From NCBI RefSeq assembly GCF_038396675.1, contig NC_088921.1, positions 24,914,001 to 24,978,000 of the forward strand: a stretch of 64,000 bases of DNA, given 5' to 3'. The translations under genes were made by a program, and so were the position numbers. The DNA comes from Hydra vulgaris. Taxonomy: Eukaryota > Cnidaria > Hydrozoa > Anthoathecata > Hydridae. The notes below the pieces were generated by a model. It ran no database searches. It was not told where the DNA came from and saw only the letters and a program-made list of their open reading frames with translations. Positions 13,584-28,003 of this stretch are shown in pieces (positions within the stretch are counted from its first letter, which is position 1; every line of letters begins with the position of its first letter).

Positions 13584-14250
13584 TAGATAGGTACTTTAAT
13601 ATCGGCCGTAACTTTTGTCGGAAATTGCACTTGGTTTTTCATATACTTAGATAAACCCGATTTTTAGTCATCTCTGGATAGTGTGTTTTTTTAAAACCAG
13701 ACTGCTCTTTAAATTCTCTAGATTTTAAAATAGGCTTGTTTGTATTTCAACATTGAATACTTAATCTTTTTAAAAATAACTTGGAAATCCTTCATCCAGT
13801 GTGTTGTTAGTGAAAAATTTGATTTCAAAACAAGGTAAGTTTTTATTTTCGAAATTTTTTGCTTTTTGTGCTAGATAGTCATTTTTTTATTAAATTTGCA
13901 TAAGGATGTATGTATCTAATTTACTTTTGTGTATTTTTTATGTAAATAAATTACCCAATTTTAAAAATAAATGCTTCCCAACGAACTTACCCACAAGTAA
14001 CCGGTTATTAATACGGATAATGGGCATTTGTGGTGTTGCACAATCCAATTTAGAATAAATACAAGTTTCAACACAAGTTTCTTAAACTACTATTGTTATT
14101 TTTTTTAAATATGGTTGAATTCTAATTTCATAAAATTTGACATTTTTTGTACTTAGTTATAATGGTTATAAAGTGTAGTAAATTGTGCATAGTTTAAATG
14201 GCATAATAATTAATAAATCAATAATAATATAATTGAAATAGCTATGTTTT

Positions 14251-14285
14251 ATTTATCGTAGATTAGTTGCTAATCTACGATAAAT
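14251..14285. repeat. 16-bp perfect hairpin upstream of the gene
   Basis: ATTTATCGTAGATTAG (14251-14266) and its exact reverse complement (14270-14285) are separated by TTG. It lies about 125 bases before the start codon. Confidence 0.85.
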
Positions 14286-14411
14286 AAGATTTATTTAAAA
14301 ATTAATACTTAGTAGTTTTTCTTTGTTTTTATTACGTTGCCTTGTTAATTATTAAATTTATAAATCCCTTTTTTTTTATTTCAGTTTTTTACTATAACTT
14401 GTTTTTGTGAC

Positions 14412-17400
14412 ATGGAGAAAATAATTAAAAAGGCAAAAGACTTTGAAGATCTTCTTGGTTCCCACAAGTATAAAATACTTTCAAATGGTTTTGTGTACAA
14501 TGTTTTTTTAAAACAGAACAGAAATGCTACAGAAACAGCTAAATATTTAATTCAGCAATTTAGTAAAAGTGAATGTAAAGTTTCATCATTAACACTATCA
14601 ATTCTGAGAGTTAACGAAAAAATCCAGTTTTTTAAAAGACACATACATTATAGCTGGGATAGGATAGTTGTTTTTTTAAGTGAAGACTTCAAGTTTCCGC
14701 TAGCCAGGGCATCACTTCTCCCTGTTCAGCCAAAGACACCTCCTTCTGTGTCTCTATTAAAGACAAGGATTAACAGAGAATGTCATTCCTGTGAAAAAAG
14801 GAAACTTTATAATAAAGCCTTACTTACTCAAAACAAAAAGCTTAGGACAGTGATTAAAACAGTAAAAAAAGAGAAAACAACAATCAGTAAGACTTTTCAA
14901 GTTAAGAGAGTAAACCAACTAATTAAAAGAACCTCACGCCGGATCTCAAAATATCAGTTGAAGGCCCAAAAATATGAAGCTGATGTTATATCTTTAACAA
15001 AATCCTTGAAAAAGTTGAACCTCAAATGCAAAAGTTTGGTTAAAGAAAATAAAAGTTGTAAGAAGAAGATCCTGACATTAGAATTTACTATTTTAGATTT
15101 AGAAAAAAAACTTAGAGTTCAAGACTTAGCATTGAAAGAAAGTGATATTACCATAGACCAGCTAAACTGCGACATCAATCTAATTGAAAAGGGTTCAATT
15201 TTTACAAAAGAAAAGAAAAGTTTCAATGCCTCATTGCGTCTGGTTGTTTACCATTGTCTTGAAAGCAACGTGCCTGTAGATGCCATACCTAAAGTGATCA
15301 TGTCATGTGCAAGTCTTGGTAACGTGAATTTGAAGCCTCAAGATCTCCCCAATCTGTCAACGATTGCGCAGATGTCCAGAGAAATGGGAGTAATTGCTCT
15401 GCTACAAGTGGCAGAAACAATAATAAATGCTGATGTTGTGACATTAGCATTTGATGCAACAACAATTAAGGGCATTCACATAAATCAAATTCATTTTGCT
15501 ACTAAGCAACAAATCCTTACAGCCAGCATCACTGAATTACCAGGAGGCAAGGCAGAGGACTATGTAAAACACATTACTGATACCATTGAGGATTTAGCCA
15601 ACACATATGCAGCATATTATAAATTAGAGATTGCTGATGTAAGAAAAAAACTAATGGGCAAAATAATGTCAACGTTGACAGACAGGGCCTCGGTTAACCA
15701 TGCAGCAGTTGTGAAACTAAACAGCATACTTGAAAAAGAGCTGTTAGAGTTAAACTGTCATCTGCATCCACTTGATGGAATAGCCAGTGAGACCAGAAAA
15801 GCACTTCAAAAGCTGAATGATACAATTCCCAGTACCACTTATGGGTCAGATTGCAGAGCTGCAAATCTTTTGTACAGCATTTCAAAGTTAAGGTCAATGT
15901 TTGAATTATGTATTTGATCCAAATAAAGTAAACAAACTGCATATTGTTACTTTTTTTATAAAATCAGAGTTTAATTGCTTGCTATATTTTAAATCTGCAT
16001 TATTGTATTTCAGATACAAGGCCAAAGGAGATCCGCATGGTTTTAAATCCTTTCTCAAGCAAAGTGGATTATCTTGCAGTACTTTTCCAAGGTATGTTGG
16101 CAACCGATTGCACATACTGTTTTGTTCAGCTGGCATTGTATACAGGTACTGACAATTGGTATTCAACTATCTAGTCCATGCATTTGATTTTCCAATAGCA
16201 AATGCATAATTTGTTTTATTCTGTTTTTAGGCACAGACAAATACTAGTCAACTATCTGGAGAAGTACTGCAACAACACGACTTTACTGAGGACATCTCTA
16301 CTAAGAGATTTCAAGAATGAGGAGATAATGATCTATCTACAAGCCCTTGGACTCTGGGGCAAATTCTTAACTGGACCTTGGATGGCCCTTTTTTATGCAG
16401 AGGAAAAACAAAGAAACTATTTTGAATTGGTATGCAATTTTTTTTATTCTTACAATGTAACTTAAACATTTAATGCATGTATTAATTTATGATCTAAAAA
16501 AATAACTTCTAATAAAAAGTAACTTCTTTTTAGGCTGAGTATCTCAAATCTGCAATTAAGGTTGTGGAAATACTTTGTAATGAGCCGGAATTTCTATTGT
16601 CGTCACAGTTAGATGCATTTGGTCGCCCACTGATTTCTGATGAGACATTGGTTACATTACGCATTATTGAAGGGAAGTATTTGGAGCAATTGCTTTCTAT
16701 TTTAAAAATAATAGCTAATGCTACAGTGACAGTTTTAAAAAGGCAGCTGTCAAGGTACTTGACTGGTGAACTCTCTACACCGAGCCAGTTCATGCAAGAT
16801 AAGGCAGTTAGTGCCCCTATTAATAATATTTGGGCTGAGAAAACCCTTGGCATGATAGACTTTTTTACTTGCAGGGCGCCTAATGCTGAAATTTCATTTT
16901 TAGATGGCAAGACAAAGGTGAAGGTGAACAAATCTCTGGACTGGCTGTGTAATAATACAAAAAAAGAGCAAGAAAAAATAGTTAAATTTTGTATATCTAG
17001 GGGGGCAGTTTCAAGAAAACAAAGTAAAGAGAGAAGGTTGAGAGGAGAAGAGTTAGCAAAGTTACGGTTAAAAGAAAAAGGTCAGAAAAGAGAAATGGAA
17101 CAGAGAAATAGATTAGCTAGAGATATAAAAAAACTTATTTTAGAAAATAGTTTAGATATTGTACATAATTCCATTTTCTTTTCACTCTTAGAATACCAAA
17201 GAGTCAAAGTATTAGAAATGTTAAATGAGGATCCAGTTAAAATTGAAGGAGCTAGAGTTGTACATTTATGGAATGAGGAGGGGAATGAAGTAGCTTATAA
17301 GGGAAGAATAGTTATGAAGTTACCACCTGTTACTGGAAAAGTTGTTAGTTTTATAATTGCATATTGGAAAAAGGATGAAGAAGAACATGATGCAGAAGAC

Positions 17401-17463
17401 TTTAAAATACCAGTAGATAGCCTCTTGGCTGACGTTGCTCTTGGTGATTTAGTTTTCTATTGA
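14412..17463 (+). CDS. Intact four-exon gene, 913-aa transposase-like protein with coiled coil and C-terminal Tudor/SH3-like region
   Basis: Exons 14412-15892, 16014-16145, 16231-16429 and 16534-17463 join in frame with GT-AG introns (acceptors TTTCAG, TTTTAG, TTTTAG) to give 913 codons and a TGA. The start is the first ATG after an AT-rich, stop-rich leader. Residues 1-110 are basic with one CxxC (CHSCEKRK near 124). About 135-260 is lysine-rich coiled coil. The centre holds VTLAFDATTIKGIHINQIHF near 345-364, STLTDRASVNHAA near 418, and LNCHLHPLDGIA near 446. After the splices comes NNIWAEKTLGMIDFFTCRAP. D, D, C/H and E in this order suggest an RNase H-like DDE transposase fold, which is an inference. 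Residues near 720-790 are charged helix. The end (ARVVHLWNEEGNEVAYKGRI to LLADVALGDLVFY) looks like a Tudor/SH3-like barrel. Unlike its neighbours it has no stops or frameshifts, so it is young, active or selected. Confidence 0.85.
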
Positions 17464-18156
17464 TTCAGGTTCTACATTTAGTTGCCGGTATTTAAATATT
17501 AGACAAATGTTTACAAAAGTATTTTATTTTAGTTATGCATTTTAATTTTTTTGTTCTTTTGAACGTATCATTTTTTATGAATAATTGTGTTTAACTTTAT
17601 GTTGTTGTCAATTTTACTCCATTTTAAAAGATTTTCAATATTATATTGATAATTAATATTTATATGAGCCTCCTTTCAGCAGACTAGTAATTTGTACCTT
17701 AAACATAAAGTTAATGTAATGAGTCATATACCTTAGAAAAGTAAGTCTTTTTTGCACTTAGTTTGTGAACTATTAATTTTTAAATTGCATCCTCGTCAAA
17801 ATTCACCCCCACTCCACTTTGTTTTTTGTATCTGATAAGATGAAAATAAGCTATTTGATCCATAAAAAATTTAATAAATTAAAGATCTAATAATGATGAA
17901 TCACTGTTTTTAATTTTATTACATTATCTCAGTCGGTTTTTTACTTATGCAGTTTTTAGTCCCAGTAACGCAAAATATTGGTCACGATTTTTCTTAATTT
18001 TCTATAGCAGAAATTACCACTTTTACACGCGGAAAAAAAATCATAACTTCCGTCATAGTTAACATAGACAGGCAAATTAGGCGTCATTGGATAGCTCTCA
18101 TTAAGCTCTATGTAACAGCATAAGTTTTGTAATTGTATTATTATATTGAATTTTTT
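17464..18156. other. 3' flank of the intact gene
   Basis: AT-rich untranslated or spacer DNA. AATAAA-like strings occur, but I cannot choose a polyadenylation site. Confidence 0.4.
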
Positions 18157-18169
18157 ATCAAAGTACCTA

Positions 18170-18409
<240 letters not shown>

Positions 18410-20690
18410 TGCCAAATTCAAAACAACATGAAAATTTAAACTTGCAACTTGGCGACCTTAACTTATTTTAAAACAGTAAGGAGATTTAAAAAGTATGTTT
18501 TTACTAATAACATAATTGAAAATTCTAATTATATACTTAAAATAAACCTGGCGGTCAATGCAGTCCACAGTATGCAACAAGAAATTATAAGGCGTGTTTA
18601 AGACTTCTAAAAACGTATTAACGTTGTTTATATATTTATTGAGTATTAAAACGTTGCAGACGCGGTTTTCTATAGAAACTTTGTCATGTCTACTATTTAC
18701 TCTTTAATTGTGTCAAGGGAAATTAAAATAACAGATAAAGTGTATTTTCAAAGAACTTTCATGTTTTTTTATACGCAGTCTTATTAACGCATCAATTGGC
18801 CCAAAGGGATGTTTTGCAAACTTCTGTTAATTTAAGTAAATAAAGTAATTTTATGAACTGTTAAGCTGCAAAACGACTTGAGTGTAAAGTTTCTAAATCA
18901 CGTGGTTTGTTAACTTTTCAAAATTTTAACATTACAAAGAAACAATGAGGATTATAAACTGTATTCATTTGAAGGTTGTTTGAATAATACAGAATTCAAT
19001 ATAAAAAAATCAAACGCCGAAAAAAAAAAAACTTTATTCCTTAAAAATACATTTTTTTTAAATTTGCATATTTTGACTTTATTTTTCAAAAATTCCAAAT
19101 ATATAAGCAGTACTTTGGGTAATGTTAAACTAAATTTATATATATATATAGTTTATAACAAAATTATTTATTATAATACAAGATCAATTTCAATATTTGT
19201 TATAGAATAACAGCTATTGAGTTCAGTGATCAAAACAGAGTTTTAAGGGTTTTTAAAAGCTAAAAACTTAAAGACATTTCCAGATATTGCAATTCGCAAG
19301 CACTTATTTCGAGCTCTGAAGTCTCAAATAAATTAACAACCTCAACAAAATTCAGCGATCAACAACCGGTCTTATTTTATTTGGACAATCACGGGTAAAA
19401 TCTTTCTATTAAGACAATTGATCTTGCAAAAGAAAAAAGGGTTGTTATGTTAAAATTGCCACCTCACTGCATCCACAATCTACAATCTTTAGGCAGGACT
19501 GCCTATGGATAATTTAATTAATCAATAAACTGGAACTTTGAGTTATACTTTTTCTTCAAGTTTGATACAAAAGATATTCAATGATTTGTACAAAGTGTTT
19601 TAAAAATAAAGGATAATGGTTTTAAAAATTAATGATACTGTTTCCCCCTCAAGCCTTTTATAGTAAATGACATTATTATGTTAATTATATATAACAATTT
19701 ATTTTTTATAATACAATAATAATATGTTTTTAGTCAATATCGTGTTAACATAATATTTCAAATTTGGCAAACCTTTGGGAAAATAAGATTATTATTGAAA
19801 AAAGTGCATCAGCTTTGTAAGTTTAACTGTCACCGTACTGCATATTGCTATATTAGACTTGTGCAATATCTCAAACCTATATATGCTACGCCATATATAT
19901 ACAAACACCTTGATTGATAAGCAAAGCTATATCGGTCGAGATATTTAATATTCCATCCTCATTCCTTGTTTCTTAAGTAGAGTAACTTCGCTAATTGCAG
20001 GTCTCTAATCATATACTGGCCACTGTTTGAACCTTTCCCAGCACAAAGCAGTGGTGCTAATTGCCTTACAAGTGCGTAATTAACGAAAATTCGGAAAAGT
20101 TCTAAAAAGTTTTAATCAGTAATGAAACAAAGTTATTGAAACAATTTTTTTATAACAAAAATAAAATAGTGCATCTATTTTGTACGTTTTGGATCTAAAG
20201 TATTTAACTTATGCCTCGCTGATTATGTTTAACTGATCTAAAATAATTTTTTCCTCATATTCCATTTATTGGCCGGTTACATAATCCACCTTTTCGCTAT
20301 GGTCACTAAATGGTATTAAGTAGTAATGACTAAGGATGATAATATCTTAACACATGGCATGTGTGAAAAAGGTTAAATTAAGGTTGTTTAAAGGTAATCA
20401 AATCCAAATATTGCTTAAATTTATTTAATTATACTTAAGTATAATTTTGTAAATGAAAATTTTTGTTGTCGCATATAAAGTAAAAAAAAATAAAAGTAAT
20501 GATTACATATTTTTTGTATTATTTTTTTCCCCATATATTTGCAGATTTGTAATTGCATTTCTTTCTTAATAGAAAATAGCATTATATATGAAAAGAAAAA
20601 ACAATTTAAAATATATTGGAAAAACAAAAATTCTATATTTTCATTATAGCTACTTCAAAAAAATAATAAAAAAGTGCAAGCATTGGCCTA
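18410..20690. other. 2.3 kb of AT-rich DNA, nothing recognised
   Basis: Only short low-complexity reading frames rich in F, I, K and N are present. No motif, hairpin or repeat border was convincing. Confidence 0.5.
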
Positions 20691-20799
20691 AAAAAACCCT
20701 AGTGAAAAGTGATGACAACTACTTAAATAGAGACATGGTTGTGTGAGTTTTTGTTGTCCATAATTTACAGCGTCTGTGCGACGTAAATATAAGGACAAA

Positions 20800-21420
20800 T
20801 GGAAAAAAAGTGGTTTGGCAAACCAGAATGTATTTGTAACATTGATGAAACAGGGATACAACTAGAGCATTAACAAAAGCATTTTATTGCAAGAAAAGGC
20901 TCAAAGGGCAACAAAAAGACCATTATTATTTTAGCCTGCAAAAATGCAGCTTGTCAAACTGTACCACCTCACATAATAGTGAAAGAAAAAATTATCTTTA
21001 TGGTTTTGATACAGATAATGCTCTAAAATGAGCAACATGGAATGTGTCTGAAAAGGTCTGAACAAAACGAGGTATTGCTTAGATATGGTTTGAAAAAACA
21101 TTTTTTCCAAATATTAGTTCTGCACAACCACAGATTTTAATTCTAAATGGACATGACTCTCAAATTTCAATTTCAATTTTCATTGAAATGATTGAGGTGG
21201 CTATTTTGAACCAAATTGAAGATAAAGAACTTCTAACTCACACCAGCCACTGGTTGTGACAGAAGAGTTTTTAAGCCACTGAAAAATGTCTATTCTAATC
21301 AATGTCAAAAATTGATAAATGATCATTGGGATCACGGTTTTCACATTTTGACTTTTGTGGATTATTTTCAAAAGCAAGGAAAATGTGTCATGACTAAATC
21401 AAATATATAATTAGAATTTC
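20800..21420 (+). pseudogene. Pogo/Tigger-like transposase relic
   Basis: A frame with several stops reads CNIDETGIQLEH, then FIARKGSKGNKKTIIILACK, AACQTVPPHIIVKEK, FFPNISSAQPQILILNGHDS and LTHTSHWL. This matches the order of a pogo-type DDE_1 domain: DETG box, ARKG, C-x-N-A, PP, DGH-S box and H-TSH box. The second catalytic Asp of the DGH box reads Asn here, and stops occur after QLEH, near 21030 and after HTSHWL. It is dead. The N-terminal DNA-binding half was not found. Confidence 0.8.
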
Positions 21421-23040
21421 ATGTTTGTCTTATCCTTTCAATCCAAATGCTATTTCAAATGAGGCGTACATCCTAATTATTTTGTAAACACTCAAAGCCT
21501 TTTTTTGTGCGTTCGATAGGGACCGCATAAAAGAATACGCATAAAAAAAATCACATGAAACTTTAGGAGTACCTATAAAAAATAGTTTTGGAAACAATAT
21601 TAAAAATTTTTTTTTAATGCTTATATTTTTAAATTTTATTTAGAAAAGCACATACGAGCATTTTTAAAAATTTTATTTACATACGTATCTATTTTATACA
21701 TACAAAACTTATTAAAATGTATAACAATTATTCTTCGTAGTCTGACAATGTAACGCAATTTGTGGTTGCATGTTCATAACAGTAACTATAAAATGACGTA
21801 TTTACATACATATTGTAGATTTTAATCGTTGAGATTGAAAATATTGCGCGCTCAAAAATTAAATTATATGAGATCGAATAAAAAAAATGCATAAAACAAA
21901 ACGCACAAATAAAGTATCGCTTAAAAAGGACCACATAAATAGAGGTTTGAGTGTAGTATAGTTTAAGTTATTGCGGCAGTTCAAAATGCATGTATGGGGC
22001 CATTATCAAGCATATTTTTTTTTTGCTGGATCTATCCAAGCACAACTATGCAAGAACCCACTCCGTAGTAGAAAATTGAATCAATTGAACTCCGTAGTAG
22101 AAAAATAAGTTAAATGATTATTCAAGAGAATACAATTGGTTTGGATTTTAATACAGAACTAAACCTTAAAGAAATACAATTTCAATTACACATATGTAAC
22201 TTTATCAAAGCTAAAAATACAAAACTGACTTTTTAGTTTTCTTGGTCTCTAGAAGTTTATCTTGACATCACATTGAGAGCAAATATTTTTAAGGAATCAG
22301 TTACATTATAATACAATATAAACCCCATTGGCGCCAAGGTAAAATACGTTACGAAAGACATTTAAACAGATAAAAATATTTAAGTACTAAATTTTTTATG
22401 AAAACTAAACTTTTAGATTTTTAAAGTGCAACAGAACATTCAGTGTACTGTTCATAACTCCTTAAACAACATTGAGTTAAAAAGAGCTTATCAGAGAACA
22501 AGCAAGAAGTTATAAAATGTATATTAATAAAACTTGCTTAAAGTTTTAACTGAAAATAACTAACCTATAATAAACAAAAACATTAAATAATGACGTTCTT
22601 ATAAGTTATTTACCAAAAAGTAGTCACTATAATTTCTTTGCCAAAACGAAGTTATTATAATAAAGCAATTTCAAATGCGGATTAAAAAAAAGTTGTTTGA
22701 ATTCTTTATAGCCGTATAAATTTAATTCTTATATTTTAAACTCTGTTTGAATTATTAATATACATGTATATTTTCAAACAATTTTTTTTTTTTAATAAAA
22801 ATAAAGTTTTAAACGAATTAATAAAGCATCTACATTTTACATTGATTGACTTTCATATTTTCTATAAAAGTGAATATCACAAAATATTTGATTTTTTGAT
22901 TGTTTTTTTTTTGATTACAAGACTCCTTTTTTTTTAAATTTTTCAGAAAAACTTTGATACATAATTCTTAAAACATTGTGAGCATTGAATGCTTAATCAA
23001 ATAACTGAGATTTAATAGAAGTTCTTATAAGTACTTATCA
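21421..23040. other. AT-rich spacer with a short duplicated phrase
   Basis: AACTCCGTAGTAGAAAA-like units repeat twice at 22060-22106, about 30 bases apart. Otherwise I see no gene or element. Confidence 0.45.
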
Positions 23041-23077
23041 AATATTAGTTTTTATAGGATTTCCCATGACGTCAATT

Positions 23078-23101
23078 GAACCAAGAGACATGGGTTCAAT
23101 A
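23078..23101. repeat. Short inverted repeat upstream of the small ORF
   Basis: ATTGAACC and GGGTTCAAT flank AAGAGACAT. A TATAAA string follows near 23114. It could be a promoter-proximal palindrome, but nothing proves use. Confidence 0.4.
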
Positions 23102-23180
23102 GAGAACCGTGTCTATAAATTCTCTCACACGTTTCTTTCTGCTAGACTTTTTCAGTTCTACTCTTTTACTTTTACTACAT

Positions 23181-23592
23181 TTCGCTTTAAATCGCAGGGT
23201 TATGGAAGATGTTTATCAACTTTCAGAAGAAGAGACATGTAAAGATAAAAATAAAGTTGATGGTAATTATTATAAAATTTTATTTAAGGATGGTACACAT
23301 AGTCGTAAAAAAAAATCATCACCTATAACAATTGAAAGTAATTATCATAAAAAACTCGATAATATAAATCAACATCAAAATAGCTTTCATACGGAAAATA
23401 AACCAATTGTTATATCACCTAATTAATTAAATATGTAAATATTTATATGTTCAAAAAATATTTATTTTTGTATAAATACAAAAATAAATATTGCTTATAG
23501 CAATATTTATTTTTGCGCTCGTGTAAAAATAAAGCTAAATAAGTTTTGAAACTTGAAAGTTGATAAACATCTTTCATTACCACTGCGATTTC
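23181..23592. repeat. Widely spaced inverted repeat over the small ORF start
   Basis: Plus-strand 23181-23222, covering the ORF start, reappears reverse complemented at about 23552-23592 with roughly 90% identity by eye (shared core AAAGTTGATAAACATCTT). A transcript across both could fold. Confidence 0.75.
23202..23426 (+). CDS. Hypothetical 74-aa protein, possibly a first exon or transposon remnant
   Basis: The frame from ATG 23202 runs MEDVYQLSEEETCKDKNKVD, ends IVISPN and is hydrophilic and lysine-rich. An acceptor-like TCGCAG stands just before it and a TATAAA about 90 bases upstream. An inverted partial copy of its start lies at 23552-23592. I recognise no family. It could be a small gene, an exon, or chance; its less AT-rich codon pattern makes it slightly better than background. 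Confidence 0.3.
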   Translation: MEDVYQLSEEETCKDKNKVDGNYYKILFKDGTHSRKKKSSPITIESNYHKKLDNINQHQNSFHTENKPIVISPN

Positions 23593-23608
23593 AACACCTG
23601 AACATCAT

Positions 23609-23669
23609 TAAAGATAAGCAGTTTAGAATAGAAAAGTCATACTTTTCTATTCTAAACTGCTTATCTTTA
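23609..23669. repeat. Perfect 29-bp hairpin
   Basis: Arms 23609-23637 and 23641-23669 are exact reverse complements around a 3-base loop (CAT). Confidence 0.95.
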
Positions 23670-23730
23670 ATCTCAACCTTACAAAAAAAAAAAAAATCTC
23701 ACCTTACAAAAAAGAAAAAGTCTCACCTTA

Positions 23731-23762
<32 letters not shown>
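23670..23762. repeat. Short tandem TCTCACCTTACAAAAA units ending in poly(A)
   Basis: Units of CTCACCTTACA plus an A-run recur three times and end in an A-run of about 30 bases. This resembles the tail of a retroposed sequence. Confidence 0.75.
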
Positions 23763-25379
<1,617 letters not shown>

Positions 25380-25385
25380 TTACAT

Positions 25386-27318
25386 TAGGGTTTGGGAAAA
25401 CCTGGCATTTTTAGACCCGACGAGTCCGAGTCGAATCTAAGAATATTTATCGAGTCCGGGATCGGGTCCGGGTCCAATACATCTTTTAACTTACAATTTT
25501 AACTATAGCATGGAAGGATTTTTTGCTCTCACGCCTCTCATTTTAAAAATCGATTTGGTATACGTTAAGGTAAATAAAACAACTTTTGGCCAGTTTAACG
25601 TCTAACGTAAATATATTATTCTATACTTTTATTATAATGTTAAACTACCAAATAAACTTTACATTACCATTTTGAAAATATCGCATTTTATAAAATGCAT
25701 GTATATATACTAGCAAAAATAAACTCAACTCAATTAAAATACTTGCAAGTGGTTAATACAAAACAGAGCAATTATTTTAAATAAAACTTTAAAAAAACTA
25801 ATGCATTTAATAAATTGTCCGATAATCTAGAACGAACTCTTGTACAGAAGTTGGATGCTACAGAAAATGTTTCTTCGGAATTTGTTGATGTTGGTTTTAT
25901 CGTCATTAACGCTTGATACAATTTTTTTAAATAATCAGTTCTTTTTTTAGAAAATAATAAAAATTCTTTTTTAATATCAGCTAATTTTTCTCCTCAACTT
26001 GGCAAAATTGGACATTTCGCACTTTCTAGTATTTTATATAGTTAACTTACCATTGGAATCTTTTAATTTTCTTAACATAAATTGCTAATCGGGCTGTTGC
26101 ATGATTAGCATCGTCTCTGCTAAGAGCTTCAACAGTTAATTTAATAGACTTTAGAGTATTTTCCGATTCATTTAATAATTCAATATTAATGTTTTCTATT
26201 TAATTTACACTTCCATAATCTTCCAGAGCTTCTTTAATGATAGGAAATAATTTTAAAAATCTAGATATCATTTTGATCGTTGAGTTCCAACATGTTCTTA
26301 CGTCTAACACTAGCTAAAGTTCATTTTCTAAAACTATTTTGATCTTTTCTTGCAAAATATTATTTCTCACAGAAGAACTATTAAAAAATTTAACAATTAT
26401 ACGAACACTTTTATATTTTCTTCTACATTGCCTAAATCACCGTCGCTCTCATCAGAATAACAATTTTCATCTTGATCATCATTAATTTCTTCTTGTCCGT
26501 GGTCATTTCTATTTCCACCAACGTCATCTTCATTTTGCAAGACGGTAAAACTTCTTTTTATATAGTACATCACAAACAGCTTAGTGTATAGTGTGATTCA
26601 AACACAAATTATAGAGACAAGGAGATTCTTGTCCAAATTTTATCATTACACTTGCACCGTCGGCGGTTGAACCATTTATATGTTTTTTAAAATTAACATT
26701 ATATGTTTTTAAATGCTGTTCATCTTTTTCATCTAACTGTACAGCTGTACACAAGTTAAAAATTCTCACTAAACCCTGATTATACACTTCAGAGTCAACT
26801 CCATGCAAATCGATATTGAGATATTTCCAAATTTTCATACTCGTCCATTCATCAAGTGTAATGCTAATTCGTCGGTCTTCTTTAAATTTTTCTCGTAACA
26901 ATTCTAATATTTCCAACTTCTTTTTTTTATAAAAATTATGAATTGAATTCATGAGATCTCTTTCGGCTTTAGGAAGATTATAACTTGACTTTACTAAACT
27001 CTCACAAAGAAAGCTAGACTTTGTAATCACCCTAACTGATATATCGTCAAGAGCGGCCATTTTAGAGACAATTTCTTCTAAAGGCTTTCCTGCAACGGAA
27101 GCGAAAGTATCGATAGTTTTAAATCGTTTGGTGCTAGAATTTTCTCCTATTTCTTCTCGTGTTGGTGAAGAAATACCATGTTTAACTTTTAAATGTTTAA
27201 TCATTGATAAAGTATTTCCATCTGTGTTTGATGCTATCGTTGAACACTTATTGCATTTTCCACTTTTCAAATCGGTACATAGAGTGAAATACTCCCACAT
27301 ATTAGAATGCTTCGGCAT
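25386..27318 (-). pseudogene. hAT transposase with BED zinc finger, decayed in the second half
   Basis: The minus-strand ORF 27318-26581 (245 aa) is intact. It has a BED-type finger (CNKCSTIASNTDGN then IKHLKVKHG, C-x2-C...H-x4-H, residues 22-48), then RRISITLDEWTS near 147 with the first catalytic Asp, STADGASVM near 217, and CLYNLCLNHTIH with the hAT C-x-x-H element. A stop follows at once. Downstream are an acidic patch (DQDENCYSDESDGDLGN) and, after several stops, the C-terminal hAT dimerisation segment (PTSTNSEETFSVASNFCTRV, RSRLSDNLLNALVFLKFYLK) near 25900-25790. GC-richer sequence with repeated CGAGTC/GGGTCC at 25386-25485 probably marks the element's 3' end. I found no matching inverted copy beyond 27330, so the 5' end may be lost. 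Confidence 0.88.
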
Positions 27319-27329
27319 AATGGGACTGT

Positions 27330-27750
27330 TAAAAATGTTCTAGTAAAATTATAATATTTCACTTTTTTCCTAAATTAGAGAAGTAATTAATAATTGAAAA
27401 GTATATTTTTTTTTTAGTTTTTTAAATACACGCTAAAAGAATTAAGTTATTAACTTCAATCTTTCTAATCTAAAGATTTTATATTAGCGAATACTTTTAA
27501 AACATTTGAAATATAGAAACATATTATATAAGCAAATCCTTTAAAGCATTCGCTTAAATATAAAAACATATGATTAGAAAAAAATTAAGTTATGAAGTTA
27601 ATTCTTTAAGTGCGTATTCGGACATACATGGAAGCATACATAAGCATGAATGTTTTTAAACCATCTAAAAAGCTGCAGCCAAGTTCAACTTTAAGTTATT
27701 TTCACAATCTCTACTACTATATTTTTCTAGAAAAGGTATATATATATATA
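27330..27750. other. Spacer between hAT and Tc1-like elements
   Basis: AT-rich, no recognised element. It ends in a short (TA)n run that is the target of the next insertion. Confidence 0.4.
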
Positions 27751-28003
27751 CAGTATCGGACAAAACGAGTGCAACCAAATAATGCTAATTTAGTTTCTTT
27801 ATATAAAAGTGCTGCATTTTTTCATTTCAGAGAAACAACTATGAAACTGTTTAGAGACAAAGTTCTTCAAGTTTTATTCATCACAAAGTTTATTATTTAT
27901 ACACGAAAATTAATAAACTAATCAAAAGTATTAAAAAAAGTTGATTTCCTTCTGGACAAACAAGTGCAACTCGACAAAGTGTTGACCAAGCTGTGTTTCG
28001 CTA

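Larger units (their letters stand above)
13590..18167. mobile_element. Candidate DNA transposon around the intact four-exon gene
   Basis: GGTACTTTAAT (13590-13600) and ATCAAAGTACC (18157-18167) form an 11-bp inverted pair with one mismatch. Each is flanked outside by TA, and beyond that by a long (TA)n tract. The pair brackets the intact gene. A TIR this short could be chance, although both copies lie within about ten bases of a (TA)n border. This is a hypothesis, not a demonstrated element. Confidence 0.35.
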
